Below, in pieces: positions 34,697 through 46,500 of a stretch of 64,000 nt of DNA. The position numbers were made by a program, and so were the translations under genes. Location of the stretch: NCBI GenBank assembly GCA_023548195.1, contig JAJHZJ010000601.1, positions 1-64,000 of the forward strand. The letters run 5' to 3'. Every line of letters starts with the position of its first letter. Position 1 is the stretch's first letter. The notes below the pieces were generated by a model. The model worked only from the letters and a program-made list of their open reading frames with translations. It had not been told where the DNA came from and ran no database searches. The DNA comes from Bettongia penicillata ogilbyi. Its lineage: Eukaryota > Chordata > Mammalia > Diprotodontia > Potoroidae.

Positions 34697-36473
34697 AGCA
34701 CCAAAAAAATGCTGGGGAGAATGATACCTTTAAAAAGAGGCTAACTGAATTGGAAAAAGAGATCCAAAAAGCCAATGAGGAGAAGTTGGCTTTAAAGAGC
34801 AGAATTAGCCAAACGGAAACCGAGGTTCAAAAGCTCACTGAAGAAAATAGTCCTTTAAAAATTAGAATGGAGTAAATGGAAGCTAATAACTTTATGAGAA
34901 ACGAAGAAATTAAAAACCAAACCAAAAGAATAAAAAAATAACAAATAACGTGAAATATCTCATTGGAAAAACAACTGACGTGGAAAATAGATCCAGGAGA
35001 GATAATTTAAAAATTATGGGACTACTTGAAAGCCATGACCAAAAAAAGAGCCTAGACATCATCTTTAACGAATTATCAAGGAAAATTACCCTGTTATTCT
35101 AGAACCAGAGGGTAAAATGAATCTTGAAAGAATGCGCCAATCACCTCCTGAAAGAGATCCGAAAGAGAAACTCCTAGGAATATTGTATCCACATTCCAGA
35201 GTTCCCAGATCAAGGAGAAAATATTGCAAGCAGCTAGAAAGAAACAGTTTGAATATTGTGGAGATACAATCAGGGTAATGCAGGATCTGGCGGCTTCTAC
35301 ATTAAAGGACTGAAGAGTATGAAATATGATGTCTCAGAAGGCAAAGGAGCTAGGATTAAAACCAAAAATCACCTACCCAGAAAAGTACAATACTGCAGGC
35401 AAAAAAATGACCCTTTAATGATCTAGTGGATTTTTAAACATTCTTGATGAAAAGAATCTGAACAATAAATTTGACTTTCAAACCCAAGAATCAAGAGAAG
35501 CATGAAAAGGTAAACAAGAAAGAGAAATCATAAGGGACTTTCTAAAGTTGAACTCTTTACATTCCTACATGGAAAGACAATATTTGCAAGTTTTGAGACT
35601 TTTCTTAATATTGAGGTAGTTGGAAGGATTACACACACACGCACACACAAACACATGCACACACATATGTATATGTACTATATATATGTATATATGTGCA
35701 CACACACACACACACATATATATATACAAATTCTTCTCTGTGTGTATACATGTATGCACATATACATATAGACAGAGAGTACAGGGTGAGTTGATAAAGA
35801 AGGAATGATATCTGAAAAAATAAAATTAAGGAGTAAGAGAAGAATATTTTAGGAGGAAAAAGGGAGAAATGGAATGGAGCTACCTATCACTCATTAGAGA
35901 GAAAAAAATCAACTTAATCAGTGCAGAAGAAAAGAGAGGAGATGAAAGGGAAAAAGTGAAGCTTACTCTTCACATTTCGCTTAAGGAAGAAATAATATGC
36001 TTACTCAATTTGGTATGAAAATCTCTTTTGCACTACAGAAAAGGAGGGGAGAAGGGGACATGTAAGGTGAGGGGGAAGATTGAAGGGAAGGAGAATGGGA
36101 GAAGGGAGGAATTGGAAGTCAACATTTATGGGATGGAGAAAGTCAAAAGAGAATAGAATAAATGGGAAGTAGTATAAAATGGAGGGAAATATAGCTAATC
36201 TTACACAACATGACTATTATGGAAGTCATTTGCAAAATAACACAAAAATTTCCTATATTGAATTACTTGCTGTCTCGCTGGAGTTGAGTGGGGAGGGGAG
36301 GAAGGGAGAGAAGTTGGAATTCAAAGTATTAGGAATGAATATTGAGAAACATTTTTGCACACAACTGGGAAATGAGAAATACAGGAAACGGTGTATAGAA
36401 ATCAATTTTGCCTTAGAAGAAAAGAAGAAAGATGAGGGTAAGGGAAGGGAGACATGTAATAGAATGGAAGGCA
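34697..36473 (+). mobile_element. HAL1-like fragment, copy e, opposite to its neighbour
   Basis: Starts mid coiled coil (HQKNAGENDTFKKRLTELEKE), covers decayed RRM-like and C-terminal parts of ORF1 to about 35,490, then HAL1-type 3' UTR with CA/TA microsatellite (35,631-35,770). It joins L1 ORF2 sequence at about 36,474 without a poly(A) end. Many stops. Older than the other HAL1 copies. Confidence 0.75.
35631..35770. repeat. CA/TA compound microsatellite
   Basis: CA and TATATG units at the standard HAL1 3' UTR position. Confidence 0.8.
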
Positions 36474-36720
36474 CATGGAAATTAAAAAAAAAAGCTATTG
36501 AACCAATAAATAAAACTAAGAGTTCGTTTTATGAGAAAGACCAATAAAATTGATAAACCTTTGGTCAATTTGATTTTAAAAAAAGAAGAAAACTAAATTA
36601 CTAATATCAAAAATGAAAAGGGTGAACTCACCTATAATGAAGAGGAAATGAAAATAAAAACTAAAAGTTGCTTTCCCCAACTTTGTGCCATACAATAGAA
36701 AATCTAAATGAGAAGAATGA
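36474..36720 (+). mobile_element. L1 ORF2 fragment, sense
   Basis: Reads EIKKKAIEPINKTKSSFYEK..., matching the linker before the reverse transcriptase (EIKKTIELVNKTNSWFYEK in the full-length L1 of this window, near 40,380). Multiple stops. It may belong with the antisense L1 at 33,391 as an inverted 5' segment. Confidence 0.65.
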
Positions 36721-36721
36721 T

Positions 36722-37227
36722 TATTTTTATTGGATTTTTAATTATTTTGTTTGCTATTCGTGTTCTACAATCACTTCCATATAACTTTGATTTTTACCCT
36801 CCCTCCCAATCCTTGTCTCTTACCTGCCTCCTCCCTCCTCCCTGAGATGGCATACACTTTTCTATAGTTTCTACACACACCTTCCTGATAAATATATTTT
36901 CACCTTAATCATGTTGCACAGAAGAATTAAAATAAGTGGGAGATGTCATAAGACAAACCAAAACGTAATACAAAAGAAAATGATCTGTTACATTCCGTGA
37001 TTGAATTCCACAGTTTTTTTCCCCTAGATGTGGAAAGCATTTTGCCTGAAGAGGCCACTGGGGATTTTTAAGTCCTTGCATTGCAATGAAGTACTAAGTC
37101 TACCAGAAAAAAATACTTGCACACTGTGGTTGTTGCTGGGTACAAGGTTCTACTGGTTCTGCTCCTTTCACTCAGCGTCAGATCATATAAGTCTTTCCAG
37201 GCTTCTCTGGCATCGTACTGTTCATTT
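36722..37227 (-). mobile_element. Older antisense L1, 3' end (split by the full-length L1)
   Basis: 3' UTR and the start of the ORF2 C terminus on the minus strand. TACTGTTCATTT at 37,216-37,227 recurs at 44,096-44,107: the target-site duplication of the L1 inserted between. The element resumes at 44,096. Confidence 0.82.
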
Positions 37228-37704
37228 ATTTTATTTTATTTTTATTTGTTTTTAATGTTTTACAATCATTTCCTTAAAGTTAAGATTTTATCCCCCCCAC
37301 ACTTCCCCCACTAACTCCCTCCCTCCCCATGACAGCATACAATTTTGTATAGGTTCTACATATACTTTCCTATTCAGCACATTTTCACTATAGTCATGCT
37401 ATGTAGTCGAACTAAAATAAATGGAAGAAATCATATAACAAATCAAAACATAATACACTGAAACACACACACATACATACACACACACACAAACATGATC
37501 TGCTACATTCTGCAAATGACTTCCATATTTCTTTCTCTGAGTGTGGAAGGCATTTTGCCTTAGAAGACCGACATTAGGATTTTTTTTTTCTCTCAGTAAG
37601 TTCTTGTGTTACTACAAAGTTCCAAGTCTACCAGAAAAAACTCTCGCATACTGTGGTCGTTGCTGTGCACAAAGTTCTCCTGGTTCTGCTCCTTTCACTC
37701 AGCA

Positions 37705-40700
37705 TCAGATCATATAAGTCCTTCCAGGTCTCCCTTCTTGTTCATCATTTCTTATGGCGCAATAGTACTCCATTACATTCATATACCATAATTTATTCAG
37801 CCATCCCTCAGTTGATGGGCATCCCCTTGACTTCCAGTTTTTGGCAACTACAAAGAGTGCTGCTATAAATATTTTTGTACACGTGGGACCCTTTCCCAAT
37901 TTTATAATCTCTTGGGGATAGAGTCCTAGTAGCGATATTTCTGGGTCAAAGGGTATGCACATTTTTGTAGCCCTTTGGGCATAGTTCCAAACCGTTCTCC
38001 AGAAGGGTTGGATGATCTCACAGCTCCACCAGCAATTAATTAGTCTTCCAACTCTCCCACATCCTCTCCAGCATTTATCATTTTCTTCTTCTGTCATGTT
38101 TGCCAATCTTACAGGTGTGATGTGGTACCTCAGAGTTGTTTTGATTTGCATCTCTCTAATCAGTAGTGATTTAGAGCACTTTTTCATATGATTATAGATA
38201 TCTTTGATTTCTTCCCCTGAAAAATGCTTATTCATATCCTTTGACCATTTATCAATTGGGGAATGACTTGTATGGTTATATATTTGAGTCTCTTCTCTAT
38301 ATATTCTAGAAATGAGGCCTTTATCCCCGAGCTTAGCTGTAAAAATTTTTTCCCAATTTCCTACATCCCTCCGAATTTTAGTTGCATTGGGTTTGGTTGT
38401 GCAAAAACTTTTCAGTTTAAAGTAACCGACATTATCCATCTTGCATTTCATAATGCTTTCTATCGTATCTTTAGAAAAAAATTCTACCCCTCTCCATAAA
38501 TCCCATAAATACACTATTCCTTGCTTCTCCAGTTTATTCATGGTATCAATCTTTATACCTAAATCATGTACCCATTTGGACTTTATTCTTGTGTACGGTG
38601 TCAGGCATGGGTCTATGCCTAATTTCCGACACACAGTTAACCAGTTTTCCAAGCAATTTTTGTTGAACAGTGAGTTCTTTTCCCAGAAGCTGGGATCTTT
38701 GGGTTTATCAAACAGAAGGTTGCTATATTCCTTGCCTACTGTGTCTTGAGTGCCAAGTCTATTCCATTTGTCTACCCCTCTGTTTCTTAGCCAATACCAA
38801 GTGGTTTTGATAATTGCTGCTTTATAATACAATTTGAGGTCTGGTAGTGCTAGGCCACCTTCCCAAGCATTTCTTTTCATTAGTCCCTTTGATATTCTGG
38901 ACCATTTGTTTTTCCAAATGAATTTTGATATTATTTTATCCAGCTCTAGAAAATAAGTATCTGATAGTTTAATTGGTATGGCACTAAATAGGTAGATTAA
39001 TTTAGGTAGAATTGTCATTTTTATTATATTAGCTCGGCCCACCCATGAACAACTGATGTTTTTCCACTTACTTAAATCTGACTTTATCTGTGCAAAAAGT
39101 GTCTTGTAATTGTGTTCATATAATCCCTGGGTTTGTTTTGGCAGGTAAACTCCTAAGTATTTTATAATGTCTACTCTAGTTTTAAATGGGATTTCTCTTT
39201 CTATCTCTTGCTGTTGGACTTTGTTGCTAATATATAGGAATGCAGAAGATTTGTGTGGGTTTATTTTGTAACCTGCAACTTTGCCAAAGTTGTTTATTAT
39301 TTCAAGTAGTTTTTTACTTGAATCTCTAGGATTCTCTAAGTATATCATCATATCATCTGCAAAGAGTGATAACTTAGGTTCTTCTTTGGCTATTTTTATT
39401 CCTTCAATTTCTTTATCTTCTCGTACCATATTGAATAATAATGGTGATAATGGGCATACTTGTTTCACCCCTGACCTTGTTGGAAATGCATCTAGCTTAT
39501 CTCCATTGCATATAATGCTTGCTGAAGGTTTTAGGTAGATACTGCTTTTTATTTTATGGAAAGTTCCCTTTATTCCTATGTTCTCCAGTGTTTTTAATAG
39601 GAATGGGTGTTGTATTTTGTCGAAGCTTTTTCATCTATTGAGATAATCATGTGGTTTTTGTTAGTTTTGTTGTTGATATGATCAATAATGCTAATAGTTT
39701 TCCTAAATTGAACCAGCCCTGCATTCCTGGTATGAAACCTACCTGGTCATAATGTATTATTCTCTTGATAAGATGCTGTATTCGTTTTGCTAAAACCTTG
39801 TTGAAAATTTTTGCATCTATATTCATTAGGGAAATTGGTCTATAATTTTCTTTTTCTGTTTTGTCTCTTCCTGGTTTGAGTATCAAAACCATATTTGTAT
39901 CATAGAAAGAATTTGGGTGGACTCCTTCTTCCCCAATTTTCAAAAATAGTCTATGTAGTATTGGAATTAACTGGTTCTTTAAAGGATTGATAGAATTCAC
40001 TTGTGAATCCATCTGGTCCCTGGAGATTTTTTCCTAGGGAGTTCACTGATGGCTTATTCAATTTCTTTTTCTAAGATGGGGTTGTTTAAGTATTCAATTT
40101 CCTCTTCTGTTAATCTGGGCAATTTGTATTTTTTTAAAATATTCATCCATCTCATTTAGATGATCGATTTTGTGGGCATTAAGTTGGGCAAAGTAATTTC
40201 CTAAGTATTCTAATTATTGTTTTAATTTCCTCCTCATTGGAGGTGAGTTCAACCCTTTCATTTTTAATATTTTAATATTAGTAATATGATTTTCTTCTTT
40301 CTTTTTTTAATCAAATTGACCAAAGTTTTATCAATTTTATTACTTTTTTCATAAAACCAACTATTGGTTTTATTTACTAATTCGATAGTTTTCTTAATTT
40401 CAAATTTATTAATCTCTCCTTTGGTTTTCAGTATTTCTAATTTGGTATTTTCTTGAGGATTTTCAGTTTGTTCTTTTTCTAGCTTTTTCAGCTGCATATC
40501 CAAGTCATTGATCTCCTCTTTCTCTATTTTATTTATGTAGGCATTCAAAGATATAAAACTTCCCCTAAGAACTGCTTTTGCAGCATCCCATAAGATGTGG
40601 TAGGTTGTCTCATTATTGTCATTCTCTTGAATGAAGTTGTTGATTGTTTCTATGATTTCTTCTTTAAACCCATTCCTTCTTTAGGATTAAATTATTTAGT

Positions 40701-41503
40701 TTCCAATTGATTTTTGCTTTATCTTTCCATGGTCTTTTATTACATATAATTTTTATTGCATTATGATCTGAGGAGGATGCACTGATTATCTCTGCTTTTC
40801 TGCACTGGATTTTGAGATTTTCATGTCCTAGTACATGGCCAATTTTTGTAAATGTTCCATGTACTGCTGAGAAAAAGGTATATTCCTTTCTATTCCCATT
40901 CAATTTTCTCCAAAGATCTATCATATCTAACTTATCTAGAGTTTTATTTTACCTCCTTAACCTCTTTTTGTTTATTTTGAGGTTAGATTTTTCAAGTTCA
41001 GAAAGAGGGAGGTTGAGGTCCTCCACTAGTATAGTTTTGCTGTCAATTTCTTCCTTCAACTCCCCTAACTTCTCCTCTAATTATCTGGATGCTATACCAG
41101 TTGGAGCATTCATGTTTAGTAATGATATTGCTTCCTTGTCTATGGTGGCTTTTAGCAGGATATAATTTTCATCCTTATCCCTTTTGATTAGATCTATTTC
41201 TGCTTTTGCTTTGTCTGAGGTTAGGATTGCTACTCCCACCTTTCTTACATCCGCTGAAGCACAATATATTCTGCTCCATCCTTTGACCTTTCTCCTATGT
41301 GTATCTCCCCGTTTCAAATGTGTTTCTTGTAAGCAGCATATTGTTGGATTATGGCTTTTAATCCATTCTGCTATCCGTCTCCTTTTTATGGGAGAATTAA
41401 TTCCATTCACATTCACAGTTATGATTACAATCTGTGTCTTTCCCTCCATCTTCTTTCCCACCATTTGTGCTTTTAGCTCTGCTGTCTTCCTTCCCCTCCT
41501 CAC
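37705..41503 (-). pseudogene. L1 ORF2 (endonuclease-reverse transcriptase), broken
   Basis: Encodes the protein that nicks target DNA and reverse transcribes L1 RNA in place. Open pieces on the minus strand: 41,503-41,081 (endonuclease: IVIITVNVNGINSP, then CCLQETHL with the catalytic Glu), 40,924-40,664, 40,548-40,264 (linker), 40,012-39,647 (fingers/palm: [19 protein letters not shown]) and 39,468-37,705 (587 codons: CPLSPLLFN, the palm motif LFADDMMIYL, thumb and C terminus). The Cys-rich motif reads CWRGCGRVGRLINCWWSC; the older L1 at 44.4 kb keeps His where this has Asn, so a zinc-ligand residue is changed. A shift near the end replaces the usual EDFRETWKDLY terminus. At least four separate disruptions. 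Confidence 0.92.
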
Positions 41504-42028
41504 TAGTATTCACTTTTCACCACCTCCTCTTGCCGCCTTCCCCTCCTTCTTTTAGCCCCCCTCCCTTTAACTCCCCTTTACTCTTATTGTTTCTTTCCCT
41601 CCCTTTTAGCCTCCCTCCCCTTTCTTCCCCCTTCCTCTCCTACTGCTTATAGACCTAGTTAGGATTTTCTACTTAAATTTATTGTTCCGTCCTTTAAACA
41701 AATCAGATGAGAGTACCTCTCACACAATGCTCATCTCCCTCCCCTCTTTCCCTCTACTATGATTTTGTACTTCTTCTTCTGATATAATTTGACATTTTCT
41801 GCTTCCTCCTTTTCACATCTCTTATTACTATCCATTCTCATACTTAAATCCTATTTTTTATCATGATATCATTTACTTTATACCCATTCCCCCTATGCAT
41901 AACCCTTTTATATTTCTTAATAGACACACAGTTCTTAAGATTAACAGGTATCATCTTCCCTTACGGCGAGGTAAACAATTTGGCCTAACTGAGTAGCAAG
42001 TTGTTCCCCCCCCCCACTGTTTACCTTT
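41504..42028 (-). other. Long L1 inter-ORF region
   Basis: About 525 bp separate ORF1 and ORF2, far more than the ~63 bp of human L1. The + strand is extremely pyrimidine-rich (CTTCC, CCCTCC), so the L1 RNA is purine-rich here. The related L1 at 57.8-59.7 kb has an equally long region (about 58,270-58,870). Confidence 0.7.
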
Positions 42029-43118
42029 TTATGATTCTCTTGAGACCTGCATTTGAAGATCGAATTGTCTATTAAGTTCTGGCGTTTTGGTCAGGAAACT
42101 CTGGAAATCCCTTACTTCGTTGAATGACTTTCTCCTTGCCTGAAATGTTATGCTGAACTTTGCTGGGTAGTTGATCCTTGGTTGTAGTCCCAGCTTCTTT
42201 GCCTTACGGAATATTAGGTTCCAGTTCTTTTGATCTTTTAATGTAGAAGCTGCAAGGTCCTATGTAATCCTGATTGTATCCCCTTGATATTTAAATTGTT
42301 TCTTTGTGGCTGCTTGTAATATTTTCCTCCTTCACTTGATAGCTCTGGAATTTGGCAACTATATTTCTTGGGGTTTTGAGTTTGGGGTCCCTTTCAGGAG
42401 GGGAACGGTGGATTTCTTTCGAGGACTCTTTTGCCCTCTGAATCTAGTACTTCTGGGCAGTTTTCCTTGATGATTTCCTGTAAGATATTGTCCAGGCTCT
42501 TTTCTCCATCATGGGTTTCTGGCAGGCCAATAATTCTTCAGTTTTCTCTTCTGGATCTATTTTCCTGGTCAGTTGTTTTTCCAGTTAGATATTTTACATT
42601 TTCTTCTATCTTTTCATTCTTTAGATTTTGTTTGACTGATACTTCTTGTCTCATTGAGTCGTTAGTTTCTACTTGCCCAATTCTAATCTTCATGAAATTG
42701 TTTTCTTCCATTAACTTTTGTATCTCCTTTTCCGTCTGCCCAATTTTTCCTTTTAAGAAGCTATTTTCTCCAGTTAATTTTTGTACTTCCTTTTCCATGT
42801 GCCCTTTTAGGAAGTTACTTTCTCCAGTTAATTTTTGAAACTTCTTTTTTCCATTTGTTCAATTTTCCTTTTCAAGGAGATGTTCTCATCAGTGAATTCT
42901 TTCTTAATAATTTTAAAATCATTGGCCAGTTTATCTTCTATTTCCTTCTTCAGCTGTTCCAGGAGAGCTGCTTGTACTTGCGAGTAGTTCATAGTCCCTT
43001 CTGAAGTTTCAGATGGAAGTACAGTCTCAGCTGTGACCTCTTTGGGGTTTGTGTGTTGGTCCTCATCCCCATAGAAAGATTCTATGGTTCTTTCAGCCCT
43101 CTGCTTTTTCCTGTTCAT
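42029..43118 (-). pseudogene. L1 ORF1 (RNA-binding chaperone), broken
   Basis: Start ATG at 43,118: MNRKKQRAERTIESFYGDED, with the same TIESF(F/Y) motif as HAL1. Coiled coil of about 200 residues built from near-tandem units (GENSFLKGKIGQTEKEIQKLMEEN), frameshifted near 42,830 and stopped near 42,540 (NRSRRE-N), after which RRM-like and C-terminal parts follow in other frames to PELNRQFDLQMQ and a TAA at 42,029. Full length would be about 360 residues. Confidence 0.88.
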
Positions 43119-44064
43119 GATTTTGATTGAGTGTTGTGGCTTCTGGTTCTTTCAGTCAGAAGCTAGAGAACTTTTTGCTGAGCTGATGTGTGAAAAAGCT
43201 AAAAGCAGGTTTTTGTTTGGTGTTTCCCTGATCAGCCCTGGGTTTAGCTTGTTAAGTGTGGGGGAGGGGTGTTCTGGTCACAGGAAATCTCCTCAGCTGA
43301 ACTGAGGCAAAGGCAAGCTCAGGGGCTGGTAATCCCAGCTGCCCTATTGTCTTTTTGATTCCCCTGGACAGCTGAGGCAAGCCTAGATGCTAATGCGTGT
43401 TCCCCACCCCTCCTGGGGCTCCTCTCCTGGCGCTAAGGCTTGCCTGGGGTCCTAGTGCCAGTTTTCTCTGCCCTGGGTCCTCTGTCCTTCCGGTTTGCCT
43501 CTGCCACCATAGGAGGAATCCCCCTTAGCTATTTTCCTCATCTCAGGTGTTGTAAGACTATTGGTCTCCTTCTAGTTCTACTGATCTGGGATTTTTCTGG
43601 GGAGATATTTTATGGTTCTTTCACGGTCATCAACGGGGGAGGAGAGAGCGTTTACTGATCACTCTGCCATCCTGGCTCCCGGAAGTTCAAGTAGGTGACT
43701 TACTGAAGTTTGATCTTCAGGCTGAAGGTCTCAGGAGCTGCTGTGCTGATATCTGGCGCTCTGTGGGCTCTCACTGACTCGGTTCAGCTTGTCTCCCGCC
43801 CTGGGTGCCGCTCCTCTGGTTCTGCCCACCACTCAGGTTTCTCAGATCTCTTCTGCTCCACTGCGCTATCCTCACTGAGCTGTGCGCTGTGGGCTCACCC
43901 CCGCGGAACAGATCCTTCCCATGGACCTTCCAGTGCAACCTGAGCTCCGAATCCGTCAGTCTGTCGCCCACTGAATTCCGCACCTCCAAACTTTGGTCAG
44001 ATTCTCCTTTCAGAGGTACCTGGAGGAGTTTGTCCGAGAGCTTAGGTGAGTCATTGCTCTCACT

Positions 44065-44076
44065 CCGCCATCTTGG
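44065..44076 (-). promoter_or_regulatory. YY1-type promoter motif at the L1 5' end
   Basis: CCGCCATCTTGG (reverse: CCAAGATGGCGG) about 20 bases inside the 5' terminus. A degraded second example (GCCATCCTGGCTCC) sits at 43,667-43,680, inside the 5' UTR. Confidence 0.6.
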
Positions 44077-44095
44077 CTCGGCTCCCACCACCCCC

Positions 44096-45669
44096 TACTG
44101 TTCATTTTCTTATAGCAAAATACCATTCCATTACATTCACATGCCACAATTTTTTCAGCCATTCCAAAATTGATGGGTGTTCCCTTGATTTCCAGCTTTA
44201 GGCCACCACAAAGAGTACTGATATAAATATTTTTGTACATATGTGACTTTTTCCCATTTTATGATACCTTCGCTATGAAGTCCTAGTAGTGATATTGCTG
44301 GGTAAGAAAGGGTATGCACATGTTTGTAGCCCTTTGAGAATGGTTCCAAATAGCTTTCCACAATGGTTGGGTCACCTCACAGCTCCACCAACAATGAATT
44401 AGCATTCCAACTCTCCCACATCTTCTCCAACGTTTATCATCATCTTGTTTTGTTATTTAGCCAGTCTGGTAGGTGTGATGTGGTATCTCAGAGTTGTTTT
44501 GATTTCATCTCTAGAATCACTACTGATTTAGAGCATTTTTTTTTATATGACTATAGATATCTTTAATTTCTTCCTCTGAAAACTACCAATTCATATCCTT
44601 TGACAATTTATCCGTTGCGGAATGCCTTATATTCTTGTACATTTCACTCAGTTCTCCATATGTCTTAGAAAAGAGGAATTTATCACAGCCATTATTTGCA
44701 AAGACTCTTTCCCAGTTTTCTGCTTTCCCTCCAAATCTTGGTTACATTGACTTTGATTGTGCAAAAACTTTAATTGTAATCAAAATTATCCATTTTCCAA
44801 CTCATAATGTTTTCTGTTTCTTGTTTAATAAAAAAAATCTTCCTTTCTCCATAAATCTGACAAATACACTATTCCTTACTGCACTGCAGTCTTTATACCT
44901 GGATCATATGTAACCATTTGGATGTTATTCTTTTGTATGGTGTCAGGCCTTGGTCTACACCTAATTTTTGCCACATTGTTATCTGGTTTTCCCAGCAACT
45001 TTTGTCAGAGAGTGAGTTCTTATCTCAGAAGCTGGGATCTTTGCGTTTATCAAACAGTAGATTGCTATATGCACTGCCTACAGTGCCTTCAGTACCTAGC
45101 ATATTTCATTTGTTTAATCTTCTGTCTTGTGGCCAGTACCAAGTGGTTTTGATAATTGTTGCTTTGTAAAATAATTTGAGATCTGGTAGAGCTAGGTCCC
45201 CTTCCCTAGTGTTTCTTTTCATCAGTACCCTTGATATTCTGAACTTTTTATTCTACAAGGTGAATTTTGATATCATTTTTTCTTGCCCTAGAAAGTACTT
45301 ACATGATAGTTTGATTGGTGTGGCACGAGATAAGTAAATTAATTTAGGTAGAATTGTCATTTTTATTATAATAGCTTGGTGCACTCCCAAGCAGCTGATT
45401 TTTTTCCACTTACTTAGATCTGACTTTATTTGTGCAAAAAGTTCTTGTAACTGTTTTCATATAGTCCCTGCATTGTTTTGGCAAGTAAACTCCCAAATAT
45501 TTTATAGTGTCTATGTGGGCTTTAAATGAGATTTCTCTTTCTATCTCTTTCTGTTGTGCTTTGTTACTAATATATAGAAGTGCAGAAAATTTGTGCGAGT
45601 TTATTTTGCAACCTGAAACTTTGCCATAGTTGTTTATTTTTTCAATTAGTTTTTTACTTGAATCTCTAG

Positions 45670-45710
<41 letters not shown>

Positions 45711-46500
45711 TGTATGCATGTATATATGTATGTATGTATGTATATAATATATCATCAGCAAAGAATTATAACTTAATTTCTTCTTTGCCTAATTCAATTC
45801 CTTCAATTTCTTATTCTTCTCTTATGCTACAGCTAGCATTTCTAGTAACATACTGAATAATAGTGGTGATAATGAACATCCTTGTTCAACCACTGATCTT
45901 ACTGGAAATGCATCTAGGTTGTCCTCATTTCATATAATGCTTGCTGAAGGTTTTGAGTAGGTTCTACTTATTATTTTATAGAAATTTCCCTTTATTTCTA
46001 TGCTCTCCAATGTTTTTAATACGAGTGGCTGCTATATTTCATCAAAAACTTTTTTCTGTATTTATTGAAATAATTATGTAGTTTCTGTTAATTTTGTTGT
46101 TGAAATGATCAATAATGCTGTGAAATTTCCTAATATTCAATCAGTCCTGCTTTCCTGGAATGAATCCAACCTGATCATGATGTATTATTCTCACGATAAA
46201 TGGCTGTATTCTTTTTGCTAAAACTTTATTTAAAATTTTCACATCTATATTCATTAAGAAGTTTAGTCTATAATTCTCTTTCTCTGCTTTGTCTCTTCCT
46301 GCTTTAGGTGTCATAGCTAATATTTTTAAATGATCTCTCCTGGATCTATACTCCAGGTACATTTTTTTCTAATATGATATTTCATGTTGTGTTTTATTTT
46401 GTAATATTTTGGTTTTGTTTTATAACTTCTTGATTTCTCATAAGTCATTAGCTTTTTCTTTTTTTATTCTGATTTTGAAGGAAATATTTTCTTTTTTTTA
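44096..46500 (-). mobile_element. Older antisense L1, remainder, with ORF2-ORF1 deletion junction
   Basis: Continues 36,722-37,227: ORF2 C terminus (keeps LIHCWWSC), thumb, reverse transcriptase and fingers, up to about 46,315. There ORF2 sequence ([15 protein letters not shown]) is joined directly to ORF1 RRM-like sequence ([13 protein letters not shown]), so ORF2 N-terminal half and the inter-ORF region are deleted. ORF1 coiled-coil traces run to about 46,500, where a HAL1 3' end begins. Heavily broken. Confidence 0.82.
45670..45765. repeat. (TA)n/(TATG)n microsatellite inside L1 ORF2
   Basis: About 20 TA units followed by GTATGTATG units, in place of the short AAGTATATCATCATATC of intact ORF2 (near the FADD motif). 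It looks like expansion of a native TATA run. Confidence 0.85.

Larger units (their letters stand above)
37228..44095 (-). mobile_element. Full-length antisense L1 (~6.9 kb), disabled
   Basis: Complete on both ends with a perfect 12-bp target-site duplication. From the 5' end (44,095 down): a ~975 bp 5' UTR with terminal YY1-type motif, ORF1 (42,029-43,118), a ~525 bp inter-ORF region, ORF2 (41,503 down to about 37,700), 3' UTR with a CA tract, and an A/T-rich tail. It lies inside an older L1 of the same orientation. It is the best preserved L1 here, but both ORFs are broken by several frameshifts and stops, so it cannot be active as read. Confidence 0.93.

Noticed and set aside
42431..42838. 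135-codon + strand ORF
   Set aside because: Antisense shadow of the L1 ORF1 coiled coil.
37228..44095. An active, retrotransposition-competent L1
   Set aside because: Ends are intact but ORF1 and ORF2 both carry several frameshifts and stops and the Cys-rich motif lacks its His.
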